Origin: Mucilaginibacter celer
GTDB lineage: Bacteria; Bacteroidota; Bacteroidia; Sphingobacteriales; Sphingobacteriaceae
Length of the DNA: 64,000 nt
Assembly (NCBI RefSeq): GCF_003576455.2
Contig: NZ_CP032869.1
Location: 6,820,001-6,884,000, forward strand
Reading direction: 5' to 3'
Part shown: piece after piece, positions 34,568 through 44,300 of the stretch
Position numbering within the stretch: position 1 is the first letter of the stretch
Layout of the letters: each line of letters starts with the position of its first letter
Program-made: the position numbers and the translations under genes
The notes under the pieces: generated by a model
The model's database searches: none
What the model was told of the DNA's origin: nothing
The model's input: only the letters and a program-made list of their open reading frames with translations

Positions 34568-35403
34568 TGCAGACTAACTACCAGATAGCTTTTACGCTTG
34601 ATGTGCAGCACACCTATTTTGATAAGGGGATTTGCAAATGCCTGCAATTTGTTCCGGGTGCAGGTACAGCTAAACTGATGAGGCGCTTTGAGATCACCAT
34701 GCTGAAAAAAGTGAACGGTTTTGATTTTTATATCGATTCGCCGCAAACTATTGCGCAATACCTCGATTACATAACCCAGGCCACCGGGCAAACCTGTTTT
34801 GATTTTAATATCTCGGCAACCGACCAGCAGTTTTATCTTTTTACCGATACCGGAAAAATAGGCCCCGGCCAGCTAACTTTTGATACGGGTGCGGCCGCGA
34901 ATACGGTTAACAACGATGTGGTCGATCTGTATTGTTACCAATCTCCCTCGCTCAATGCTTCATTTATAGGTACACTCAGTATTGATTTTGACGATATTAT
35001 AAGCTATGCCCGGGGCGAAAGCGGAGCTGCGTTTAATATCAGTTTCAGGGCGCGGGCCACCCAGTGGCAGTATTTTATCATCAACCGCAGTGCTGTAAAG
35101 CTGGATAACCCGGTAATTGCGGGTAAAGCCGATATCGGTTTTGAAGGCCCCAAAAGTGTAGTGACATCCAACGGGCAGCCGGCTATATTTTTTTCATCAG
35201 GAACAAACCTCATCCCGCTTAGCGAAACACCTGTTTACCAGTTTAACCTTGTCAACAGTTCTGCAAATGGTTCATCGGCACAAAAAATAAACAACGGCAA
35301 GATCGTTTTTAAAGGCCTGCCCAATCCGCATCCGGGCATTATAGCCCTGGCCGGGGATGGGCTTACCGGGCAGCTTGCTTCACCAATGTATGTATATGTT
35401 TAA
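34564..35403 (+). CDS. eCIS-associated protein of unknown function, 279 residues
   Basis: I do not recognise a family. The product (MMQTNYQIAFTLDVQHTYFD onwards) looks soluble and beta-rich, with Asp/Asn/Ser-rich turns and a C-terminus ending in SPMYVYV. It overlaps the cap gene by four bases and precedes the sheath gene by 28 bp, so it is certainly co-expressed with the particle. Possible roles are a second cap component or an assembly factor; neither is shown by sequence. The start may be ATG 34564 or the adjacent ATG 34567. Confidence 0.75.
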   Translation: MMQTNYQIAFTLDVQHTYFDKGICKCLQFVPGAGTAKLMRRFEITMLKKVNGFDFYIDSPQTIAQYLDYITQATGQTCFDFNISATDQQFYLFTDTGKIGPGQLTFDTGAAANTVNNDVVDLYCYQSPSLNASFIGTLSIDFDDIISYARGESGAAFNISFRARATQWQYFIINRSAVKLDNPVIAGKADIGFEGPKSVVTSNGQPAIFFSSGTNLIPLSETPVYQFNLVNSSANGSSAQKINNGKIVFKGLPNPHPGIIALAGDGLTGQLASPMYVYV

Positions 35404-35431
35404 ATCAATAACCCAATAAAAACGTAAGATT

Positions 35432-37012
35432 ATGCTTGAAACAAACATTAAATCTCCGGGTGTATATATAAACGAATTAAACGCGTTCGCAAATTCGGTG
35501 GTGCCGGTTGCAACGGCAGTGCCCGCGTTTATCGGCTATACCCCACAGGCCGCGTACGAAGGGAGATCGTACACCAACGTGGCCCAAAAGATCACCTCCT
35601 TTGCCGAGTTCCAGGCCATTTATTGTATTCCTGATCCTCCGGCACCTGCGCCTCCTACCAAACAGTATGCCCCGCAGTACTACCTGGTACAGCAAAAAGC
35701 ACAACCAACCGATCCTAATTACATGGTGATCAATGGTGCTTATTATTCTATCGTGCCCGATCCTAACACTATTTATCACCTGTACAACAGTATCCAGCTG
35801 TTTTATCAAAATGGCGGCGGCGATGCGTACATTGTTTCGGTTGGTGGTTACGGTGCGCAATCGGGTACACCTGCAGCACCGGGTACACAGATTGTAAACC
35901 CTAACGTTAAACTTACCGACTTAATGGGCGGGCTGCAGTTATTGCTGAACGAGGAAGAGCCAACCATGTATATCTGCCCCGAGGCTACGTTGCTTTCCAT
36001 TGCTGATAACGGCACCCTGATGCAGGAGATGCTGTTGCAAAGCAGTAACATGCAAACTGCCATCAGCATTTTCGATATCATAGGCGGCAAAAATCCCGAC
36101 CCGATCATGTATACCAATGATATTACTACCTTCAGGAATAATACAGGTGTAAATGGTCTTAACTATGGTACTGCCTATTATCCTTTCATCGGCACAACCA
36201 TCATGCAATCGCAGGATATTGATTATACCAATTTGTTTGGTGGCGACATTAAACAACTGGCCCCCATCATTAATCCGCCCGCCAGTGCCGATCCTACGCT
36301 TACCACCATTATCAACAGTATCGAAACACCATCGGGCACACCTTTAACGGTAACGCAGTATAATAACTCGCTTATTAATGCCAGCAAGTTATACAGCACC
36401 ATCATCAAACAAATTCTTAACGATGCCAATACCCTGCCCCCAAGCGGTGCTATGGCCGGTGTAATGACCACCATTGATAACCAGGAAGGTGTTTGGCAGG
36501 CCCCGGCCAATGTTTCGATAGTTGGCGCGGCTTCATTGCCTATCCGTTTGTCTGAAAGTCAGCAGGCCAATTTAAATATGGATGCCGTTTCGGGTAAATC
36601 TGTTAACGCTATCCGTTTCTTCAACGGTATCGGCATCCTGGTTTGGGGCGCGCGTACCTTGGATGGCAACAGCGGCGATTGGAAATACCTTTCGGTTAGG
36701 CGTACCGTAACCTTCCTCGAGCAATCGTGCAAACTGGCAGCGCACCCTTATGTATTTCAGCCTAATGATATGAACACCTGGGCAGCGGTAACAGCCATGA
36801 TCAGCAGTTTTCTAACCTCGGTTTGGAAGGAAGGCGGCTTACAGGGTGCAAGCGCATCTGATGCGTTCTCGGTTAGCTGCGGTTTAGGCACCACCATGAC
36901 ATCCGACGATATTTTGAACGGATTTATGAACGTGATGGTAAAAGTGGCGGTGGTTAGGCCGGCCGAGTTTATCGTAATCACCTTCCAGCAGCAAATGGCT
37001 GTTTCAAGCTAA
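35432..37012 (+). CDS. eCIS contractile sheath protein
   Basis: A 526-residue phage-tail-sheath homologue that surrounds the inner tube and contracts to drive it out. The N-terminus has the sheath signature IKSPGVYINELN...AVPAFIGYT, and the C-terminal domain is classic: SVRRTVTFLEQSCKLAAHPYVFQPNDMNTW, then GFMNVMVKVAVVRPAEFIVITFQQ. A large variable domain lies between, exposed on the particle surface in known sheaths. Only one sheath gene is present, whereas afp and pvc have three paralogues. Confidence 0.95.
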   Translation: MLETNIKSPGVYINELNAFANSVVPVATAVPAFIGYTPQAAYEGRSYTNVAQKITSFAEFQAIYCIPDPPAPAPPTKQYAPQYYLVQQKAQPTDPNYMVINGAYYSIVPDPNTIYHLYNSIQLFYQNGGGDAYIVSVGGYGAQSGTPAAPGTQIVNPNVKLTDLMGGLQLLLNEEEPTMYICPEATLLSIADNGTLMQEMLLQSSNMQTAISIFDIIGGKNPDPIMYTNDITTFRNNTGVNGLNYGTAYYPFIGTTIMQSQDIDYTNLFGGDIKQLAPIINPPASADPTLTTIINSIETPSGTPLTVTQYNNSLINASKLYSTIIKQILNDANTLPPSGAMAGVMTTIDNQEGVWQAPANVSIVGAASLPIRLSESQQANLNMDAVSGKSVNAIRFFNGIGILVWGARTLDGNSGDWKYLSVRRTVTFLEQSCKLAAHPYVFQPNDMNTWAAVTAMISSFLTSVWKEGGLQGASASDAFSVSCGLGTTMTSDDILNGFMNVMVKVAVVRPAEFIVITFQQQMAVSS

Positions 37013-37058
37013 CATCAATATTAACCCAATACATTAATTAATAATAAAAAACAACAAC

Positions 37059-37538
37059 ATGCCAACACCAGATGACGGTAGCAAGCAAGGTGCCACATGG
37101 CCCATGCCCAAGTTCAGGTTCGAGGTAGATCTCGGGACTGAACTTACAGGAGTAGCATTCCAGGAAGTATCCGGAATGGATGTAGAAAACCAGGTAATTG
37201 AATACCGGAAAAGCAACAGCCCCCTGTTTTCGACAGAGAAAATGCCCGGTATAAAAAAATACGGCAACGTAACCATGAAACGGGGAGTTTTTGTAAACGA
37301 TAACACCTTTTGGAACTGGCACGCCCAGGTATCCATGAACACCATAGCCCGCCGTACCGTGCTCATTAAACTGCTTGATGAAGGTGGTAACGTAACCATG
37401 CAATGGCAGCTAAACAACGCCTGGCCTACAAAAATCACCAGTACCGATCTTAAATCGGACGGGAACGAGGTTGCTGTTGATACCATCGAGATAGCGCACG
37501 AGCAGCTTATTATAACCAATGGCAAAGCAGCAAGCTGA
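37059..37538 (+). CDS. eCIS inner tube protein 1 (gp19/Hcp-like)
   Basis: A 159-residue T4 gp19-family tube subunit. Features are PKFRFEVDLGTELTGVAFQEVSGMD, YRKSNSPLFSTEKMPGIKKYGNVTMKRG and DTIEIAHEQL, the characteristic beta-barrel strands and loop. Hexameric rings stack to form the tube through which cargo is delivered. By position and length it corresponds to Afp1/Pvc1. It overlaps the second tube gene by 20 bp in another frame. Confidence 0.93.
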   Translation: MPTPDDGSKQGATWPMPKFRFEVDLGTELTGVAFQEVSGMDVENQVIEYRKSNSPLFSTEKMPGIKKYGNVTMKRGVFVNDNTFWNWHAQVSMNTIARRTVLIKLLDEGGNVTMQWQLNNAWPTKITSTDLKSDGNEVAVDTIEIAHEQLIITNGKAAS

Positions 37539-38001
37539 TACAGGTACGGTATACCCGGTTGGTTTCAGGTTTCAGCTTTCGTTTAATAATGATGATGCCG
37601 CTTTTCAGGAAGTATCGGGCATCAGCAAGGAGTTAAGCGTTGAAGAAGTTACCAGCGGCGGGGAAAACCGGTTTAAATACCGGCTCCCTACCGTTGCTAC
37701 CAGCCAGAACCTGGTACTGAAACGGGCGTTGGTACCTAAAGGCTCAAAATTGATAGGTTGGTGCTCGAGCGTTTTGGATCAGGGCTTTGCGCAGGCCATT
37801 AAGGCTTACGATGTTTCGGTTAGCCTGCTGGATAACCAGGGCAATGTTTGCGTAATGTGGACTTTTCACAATGCCTACCCTATAAAATACTCAGTAACCG
37901 ATTTAAAATCGCAGGAGAGCGAGATCATGATCGAAACCATTGAGCTGGCCTATACCTACTTTGATATAAGCACGGGGCAAACCTCCAATAATCCTAACTG
38001 A
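37519..38001 (+). CDS. eCIS inner tube protein 2 (Afp5-like)
   Basis: A 160-residue second gp19-family protein (VYPVGFRFQLSFNNDDAAFQEVSGIS, ENRFKYRLPTVATSQNLVLKRALVPKGS, MIETIELAYTYFDI). In known eCIS the second tube paralogue forms the ring joining the tube to the baseplate hub. Its start lies 20 bp inside the previous gene, indicating translational coupling. Confidence 0.92.
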   Translation: MAKQQADTGTVYPVGFRFQLSFNNDDAAFQEVSGISKELSVEEVTSGGENRFKYRLPTVATSQNLVLKRALVPKGSKLIGWCSSVLDQGFAQAIKAYDVSVSLLDNQGNVCVMWTFHNAYPIKYSVTDLKSQESEIMIETIELAYTYFDISTGQTSNNPN

Positions 38002-38002
38002 T

Positions 38003-38173
38003 ATGCCGGTAGAAATAAGGGAACTGATTATCAAAACGGCCATTTCAACAGGCGCTGCCAGGCAAAGCGAAGGCATTAAAGAAAAAGACCTTAACGCCAT
38101 GAAAAGGCAATTGCTTGAAGAGTGCAAGCGCCTGTTTGCCGATACAAAAAAACGGAACGACAATAAAAGATAA
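38003..38173 (+). CDS. DUF5908-like small eCIS protein
   Basis: A 56-residue peptide reading MPVEIRELIIKTAISTGAAR, then a charged helix ending TKKRNDNKR. The start PxEIRELIIK is typical of DUF5908, short proteins found in Bacteroidetes eCIS loci at the position of afp6. It begins 1 bp after the tube-2 stop and ends 5 bp before the LysM gene. Its role is unknown; the position suggests a small hub or assembly component. Confidence 0.8.
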   Translation: MPVEIRELIIKTAISTGAARQSEGIKEKDLNAMKRQLLEECKRLFADTKKRNDNKR

Positions 38174-38178
38174 GCACT

Positions 38179-38853
38179 ATGCCAGGTTTGGAATTGATGA
38201 AGATTACAGGATATACCGACGAAGGTTTTAACGACGCCTTCGAGGGTGATCCCTATTCGGTAATGATCAATCCGGATTCTATCAAGCGGCAAAAAACTAT
38301 CCAGTACAACGAGCAGCAGGCGCAGGATACCAGTTCGCCATCGCAAAAATACAAGAGCACGCCGGCCGATACCATGAGCTTTGAAATAGTGATTGATTGT
38401 ACGGGCATTGTTGATGCTACGCGCACCAATATGGATACCGAGATCCAGGCACTGGAGAAGATCATTTATGTGTACAACGGCAAAATTCACCGGCCAAATT
38501 TTGTAAAGGTGCAATGGGGTTCGAACCTCACTTTTAAAGGGGTGTTAACCTCGTTTGATATTTCGTACACGTTGTTCAGGCCGGATGGCAGTCCGTTAAG
38601 GGCTAAGCTATCCTTAAGTTTCAGCAACTACGTATCGCCGCAGCAGGTAGGTATTGATGACCAGGAAGAATCGCCGGATGTAACGCACCTGGTTACCGTT
38701 ACCGAAGGATTGAGCCTGCCGCAGTTATGCCAGCAGGTGTGGAATGATGATACTTATTATGTGCAGGTTGCACGGTTTAATAATCTTAATAAATTCAGGA
38801 ACCTGAAAGGGATTGAAAAACTGATTTTTCCACCAATAATACAACCTGTTTAA
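38179..38853 (+). CDS. eCIS baseplate hub adaptor with LysM-like domain (Afp7-like)
   Basis: A 224-residue protein. The N-terminal part (DPYSVMINPDSIKRQKTIQYNE) matches the CIS tube/hub family that links tube and spike. The C-terminal 50 residues (LVTVTEGLSLPQLCQQVWNDDTYYVQVARFNNL...LIFPP) form a LysM-like module. This is the usual architecture of Afp7/Pvc7 and phage gp53-like proteins. It is followed by the spike gene after a single base. Confidence 0.9.
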   Translation: MPGLELMKITGYTDEGFNDAFEGDPYSVMINPDSIKRQKTIQYNEQQAQDTSSPSQKYKSTPADTMSFEIVIDCTGIVDATRTNMDTEIQALEKIIYVYNGKIHRPNFVKVQWGSNLTFKGVLTSFDISYTLFRPDGSPLRAKLSLSFSNYVSPQQVGIDDQEESPDVTHLVTVTEGLSLPQLCQQVWNDDTYYVQVARFNNLNKFRNLKGIEKLIFPPIIQPV

Positions 38854-38854
38854 C

Positions 38855-40645
38855 ATGGCAACAAATAACGTAGGAGGTTTGGTAACTTTTACCATCAAAG
38901 TAAACGGCAGCCCTATTGCCGATGCACTGAGCGTGCTATCTATCCACATCGAAAAAAAAGTAAACCGGATCTCGACCGCAAGGATCGTAATCCTTGACGG
39001 CGAGGCTAACACCGGTAAGTTTGATGCCAGTTCATCGGCCACCTTTGTACCGGGAGGTACCGTGAGTATCGAGGTAGGGTATGATACAAAAAACTCGGTG
39101 GTATTTACCGGCATCATTACGGGCCAATCCCTGCGGATTGACGAATTGGTGGGCTCGGCTTTAGAGGTAGAGTGCCGGGACGCGGCTGTAAAAATGATAG
39201 TAGGGCGTAAATGCCTTTCGTTTAACCAGCAAACCGATAGTGATATCATGTCGTCCATCATCAGCACCTACTCCGGGCTAACGGCTAATGTTACTTCAAC
39301 TTCAGCAACCTGGCCGCAGCAGATCCAATACTATGCTACCGACTGGGATTTTATTTTGGCGAGGGCCGAGGCCAATGGTTTTATAGTAACCACGCTTAAC
39401 GGCACGGTAGCTGTTTTTGCGCCGGATGCCAATACAACATCGGTACTAACGATTGCCTACGGCGATGGTTTGATGGAGTTTAATGCTGATTTAAATGCCA
39501 TAAACCAACTGAGCGATGCTACCGCCAGCACCTGGGATTATAAAACGCAGGCCGTAATTACCGGGCAATCGGCATGCAGTTATGCGGGGCCAGGTAACCT
39601 GTCGTCAAAAACATTATCGGCCGTTGTTGGGCTCAGTACCTACGGGCTGCAAACCGCCGGTAATATTCAAAGCGCCGATTTAACCGGCTGGACAAAAGCA
39701 CAACTGGTTAAAAGCAGTTATTCAAAAATACGGGGCGAAGCAAAATTTCAGGGCAGCAGTTTGGTTGATCCCGGCACCTACATCACCCTGCAAGGCCTGG
39801 GCGACAGGTTTAGCGGCGATCATTTGGTATCGGCAGTATCACATGATATTTCGGATGGCAACTGGCTTACCGAGGTTTCGGTAGGTTTATCGCCCAACTG
39901 GTTTACCGAAGAGCCTGATGTAATGGCCCCGCCCGCATCCGGCTTATTGCCCGGAGCAAGGGGGTTGATAAGCGGTACGGTAAAACAGATGTATGAAGAT
40001 CCCGATTCGCAGTTGAGGATATTGGTAAGCGTGCCTTTGTTTGATGCCAACGGCGCCGGCATTTGGGCAAGGCTCTCCAACTTTTACTCAACCAGCGGCG
40101 CGGGCGCTTTCTTTTTGCCCGAGGTGGGGGATGAGGTGATTCTCGGTTTTTTAAATGAAGATCCGCGTTACCCCGTTATTTTAGGCAGCGTGTACAGCAG
40201 CTCTACCATTATGCCTTTCAGCGGATTATCTCCTAACGAGAAAAACTCGATGAAGGCCATCGTATCCAAATCGGGGATAGCGGTGAAATATGATGATGAA
40301 AACATTGTATTCACCATAGCTACGCCCGCTACCAATACCATCATCGTGAGCGATAAGGAAAAAAGCATCACCATACAGGATCAAAACCAAAACAGCATTG
40401 TGATGTCGGAAAGTGGCATCACCATTAAAAGCGCTAAGGACATTAATATCCAGGCCGATCAGAATGTGAACATCACCGGCAATATGGGTGTAAAGGTCAC
40501 CGCATCAAGCGGGGATGTGGCCGTAAGCGCCATGAATATCAAAGAGAATGCAGATATGCAATACTCGGCCCAGGGCGGCGAAATGGCGCAGGTGCAGGGA
40601 GGAATGGAATTAACGCTGAAAGGCGCAATGGTAATGATCAACTAA
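38855..40645 (+). CDS. eCIS spike protein (VgrG/gp27-gp5-like, Afp8)
   Basis: A 596-residue trimeric spike. Residues about 1-340 are the gp27-like hub (KVNGSPIADALSVLSIHIEKKVNRI, ECRDAAVKMIVGRKCLSF). Residues about 366-450 form the gp5-type OB fold with the hallmark GAFFLPEVGDEVILGFLNEDPRYPVILGSVY. Residues about 480-596 are repetitive beta-helix (DINIQADQNVNITGNMGVKV) that supports the PAAR tip encoded next. No extra enzymatic domain is fused. Confidence 0.95.
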   Translation: MATNNVGGLVTFTIKVNGSPIADALSVLSIHIEKKVNRISTARIVILDGEANTGKFDASSSATFVPGGTVSIEVGYDTKNSVVFTGIITGQSLRIDELVGSALEVECRDAAVKMIVGRKCLSFNQQTDSDIMSSIISTYSGLTANVTSTSATWPQQIQYYATDWDFILARAEANGFIVTTLNGTVAVFAPDANTTSVLTIAYGDGLMEFNADLNAINQLSDATASTWDYKTQAVITGQSACSYAGPGNLSSKTLSAVVGLSTYGLQTAGNIQSADLTGWTKAQLVKSSYSKIRGEAKFQGSSLVDPGTYITLQGLGDRFSGDHLVSAVSHDISDGNWLTEVSVGLSPNWFTEEPDVMAPPASGLLPGARGLISGTVKQMYEDPDSQLRILVSVPLFDANGAGIWARLSNFYSTSGAGAFFLPEVGDEVILGFLNEDPRYPVILGSVYSSSTIMPFSGLSPNEKNSMKAIVSKSGIAVKYDDENIVFTIATPATNTIIVSDKEKSITIQDQNQNSIVMSESGITIKSAKDINIQADQNVNITGNMGVKVTASSGDVAVSAMNIKENADMQYSAQGGEMAQVQGGMELTLKGAMVMIN

Positions 40646-40656
40646 AAGGAAAAAAT

Positions 40657-40956
40657 ATGCCACCAGCAGCACGGTTAACAGATTTTCATGAATGCCCCAT
40701 GCAAACCCCGGCACCGGTGCCTATTCCGCATGTGGGCGGCCCCATTATAGGCCCCGGCGAACCCACGGTTTTGATTGGCGGCCTGCCCGCGGCAAGGGTA
40801 GGCGATATGCTGGTTTGCGTTGGCCCGCCCGATTCGATCATTAAAGGATCGGCAACAGTAATGATAGGCGGGATGCCTGCCGCCCGCATGGGCGACCAAA
40901 CAGCTCACGGCGGCGAAATAGTTTTAGGAGCATTAAATGTAATGATAGGTGGATAA
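40657..40956 (+). CDS. PAAR-repeat tip protein
   Basis: A 99-residue PAAR protein that sharpens the spike. It is built from repeated glycine-rich units, including GEPTVLIGGLPAARVGDM and GSATVMIGGMPAARMGDQTAHGG, with PAAR motifs and zinc-binding His residues. It corresponds to Afp10. It has no toxin extension, so cargo must travel inside the tube or elsewhere. Its last 8 bases overlap the gp25-like gene. Confidence 0.95.
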   Translation: MPPAARLTDFHECPMQTPAPVPIPHVGGPIIGPGEPTVLIGGLPAARVGDMLVCVGPPDSIIKGSATVMIGGMPAARMGDQTAHGGEIVLGALNVMIGG

Positions 40957-41374
40957 TACATTAAACAGGGCCGAAAGCAGGTTTTTAGGAACAGGATGGG
41001 CTTTCCCGGTCACCTTTTCGGCAGGCGACCAGCAGTTGGAGACATCATCCTATGAACAGAATATAAATGATGCCATCAACATCATTTTAATGACACGGAA
41101 AGGCGAGCGCAATATGGCGTCAAGGTTTGGCCTTGGTTTACAGCAGTTCTTTTTTAAAAAGATGGACGAAACGCTTAAAGGCGATATCAGCGATGTGGTG
41201 AAATCATCGCTCTCGCTCAACGAGCCCCGCATTACGGTAAAGGATGTGAGTGTCGATTTTAAGGATCCGCTTAACGGCCTGGTGGAGGTGCTGATAACCT
41301 ATGTGTACAACCAAACCAATACCCGGCATAACTATGTATTTCCCTTTCATTTAAACGAGGGTACAAATCTTTAA
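40949..41374 (+). CDS. Baseplate wedge protein (gp25-like, Afp9)
   Basis: A 141-residue gp25/IraD-type lysozyme-like fold protein that joins the sheath to the baseplate. Typical pattern: GTGWAFPVTFSAGD...INDAINIILMTRKGERNMASRFGLGLQQFFF. The GERxMxP-like core motif reads GERNMAS here. The start is GTG 40949 inside the PAAR gene, so translation is probably coupled. Confidence 0.92.
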   Translation: MDNTLNRAESRFLGTGWAFPVTFSAGDQQLETSSYEQNINDAINIILMTRKGERNMASRFGLGLQQFFFKKMDETLKGDISDVVKSSLSLNEPRITVKDVSVDFKDPLNGLVEVLITYVYNQTNTRHNYVFPFHLNEGTNL

Positions 41375-41383
41375 AAAAACAGA

Positions 41384-44300
41384 ATGAGCATCATTGATCA
41401 AAATAGCATCCTTCAATCACTGAACAAAGCCCTTGTTCCGGCCCCGCTGCTGATAGACGGCAGAACGGAAACCGACAGGCTTTGCTTTTTGAATGATTTT
41501 GCTACGCTGATTAATTTTTATGATAAAGACAATGTGCGCAATGGCAGCTGGGCCCCTTTTTTACTGAAGGATCCGGTTTTTTTACTGGCACAGATCTCGC
41601 AAACCAATTTCGAAAAAATTCATAACAGGTACATTAACACCTGTATCGATGTAAAAAAGATACAATGGGCGCAGCAGGTACCCGAATTTGCCGCCGCGGC
41701 TTCGGTAAACCAACTGTTTGATCTGCTTGCGGAAGTTTATAACTGCATTAAAGGCTGGACAAGCTACATGCTCAACTCGCTGGATAGCTACGATCTTAAA
41801 ACCGATATTATTTACCAGGTAACCAATACCTATGGCAAAAATTTATGGGCAACACTTAGCCTGAGGCAAAGCCTGTACCTCTCGTCAATGATTCCAGGTA
41901 TTGAACCTGCACAATATTACCTGTACGATGGCTATAACCAGACCTGGACGCAAAGCAAAGGCAGCGGGCCCTACTGGGAAGTTTTTAACATCAACCCCGT
42001 AAAGCCGGGAGATACAGCTCAACTCGGCGCCGTTTTTAACGCGCTGATAAAAAACGGCGACGAGCTGTTTAACTTTTTCCAGGCCATCATCAGCCGCGCC
42101 GCCATCGAGCTGGAGATTGTAAAACTGAAAAAAAGCAGCTATCCGGATACAACCCTGCTGCGCACTTTTGTAAACCAGCTGCAGGTATACCAGGATCAGC
42201 TGAATGGCATCGCTCAAAAGCATCTTGATTTTTATTACCAGGATATACTGAAACAAACGCCCAACCCGGCAATGCCCGATAGCGCCTTTATTTGCGCTGC
42301 TATTGAAAATAAAGGGCAAACTTTTACGCTACCAGCCGGTACCCAATTCAATGCCGGGCTGGATGCCGATAAAAACGCCATCCTGTTTGCCAATACCGAA
42401 GATGTAGTTTTAAACCCTGCAAATATTACACAGGCTTATACCCTTGCCCGTGTACCGGGAGCCGGACCTTATAGCTCATGGTATGTACAGCCGATAGCCA
42501 ATCCCGGTAGCATCCAAACCGATCAGGACGGCAAGATCCAATCCTGGGAAACATTTGGCGGCTCGGTAACGCCCACCTCAACTTTGGTTAAAACCGGTAT
42601 TGCCATAGCATCGCCTATGCTTTTGCTGCGCGAGGGTGAGCGGAAAATAAAACTCATCATTACTTTTAACCAGAACATTGCCATGGGGATTTTGGAAATG
42701 GCTACCTGGTACTTAAGCACTCAAAATACCTGGCTACCCGTTGCCGCCAATTTTACACCCTGTAACAACGCTACGACGGATACTGTAGAGGTTGATATTT
42801 ACCTGCCCGCCACCCAACCGGCCATCGAACCGTTTATTAAAAACCCGGACGGTCTTAACACCGTTTGGCCATTGCTGAAAATTGAATTTCAATTGTTTTC
42901 GGGTGATGACGCACCTCCGCAGATTACCTCTTTACAGATAGATGTAAATGTTACGGGTGTTAAAACCTTCCAGTTGTATAATGATAACGGGGCTTTGAGC
43001 ACCAAAACTGCTTACCCGCCTTTTGGGCCGGTGCCTTTGGTTAAAAGCAATTTTATTATTGGTAGTAATGAGGTGTTCAGCAAGCCGCTCGGCCGGCTTT
43101 TTATAGGGTTGGATTGGAATAACCTGCCTGCCGATTTTGCCGCTTATTATCAGCAATACAACGATTATTTGAACGGCCCGCCCGAGGATGATGATCCGGA
43201 ATCAATGATAAAGCGCTTCTTCAATTGGTTTATTTCCATATTTAAAAAAGATGAACCTGTAGAACCCGAAACCATACAGGAGTATTTTAAAAACACCTGT
43301 TTTACCGTTGATTTTGAACTGCTGCAAAACCAAAGCTGGACGGCTTTAAATATGCCCAAAATGCAGCAGCAAAAAGATGGTACGTACACACCTTATGTTT
43401 GGGACACCACCTGTGCCTGCGAAACCGGAGATATTGCATCCAACCTGCTTTTCAGCACCGATGGCGAAGATTGCAAGCTTAGCCCGGTAAGTTATTTTGA
43501 GTATGATTTACCTGCGGGAGAAGCGGCAACCGAAAGTGATGCCGGTATTCAATTGAGTCCCCTCAAATTTACAGATAGCAGCACATCCGGTTTCATGCGG
43601 ATGAGTCTTAGCGGTCCGGATTATGGTTTTGGTTCGGGGATCTATGCTAATGTGGTATCGTCGGTAGCGCTGCGCAATTCCGAGATCCTGTATAACAAGA
43701 TCAAAAATCCTAAAGGTAAAGAAACCACCGTAGCACCTGCTAACCTGCCCTTCGCGCCTAAGCTTGATACCTTTACGGCGAATTATTCGGCTTCGCAAAA
43801 ATATACTTTCAGTTCATCATCGGCCGGCGCCTATCCGCTTCAATGTTTTTTATATGCCCCATTTGGCAACTACCTGGTTTATGACAGTAATGCTGATATA
43901 GCGCCTTACACCGTTATGCCTGCGGCCGAACCCGCCGCCTCAGCAGGCATAAATACCATACCTGCCATTAGTATCCCGCTGTTTACACAGCCAAATTATA
44001 ACGGCACATTGTACCTGGCTATGGATAACCTGGTACCTACCGAAGCGCTTAATATTTATGTTGAATTAGCTCGCAAATACATTAGTGGTGTGCCCATGCT
44101 TAAGCAGGTTGCATATCATTATCTCAGCACTTGCGGCTGGAAAAAATTGCCGGTTGTTGCCGATGGTACTAATGGCTTAAGTTGTTCGGGCATTATTAAG
44201 GTAAATGTCCCTGTTGATATTGCTAACAGCGGCGTAGCAATGCCATCGGGTAAATATTGGCTGGCATTGAGCGTGGAGGGTGATCCATCGGCTATTGCCC

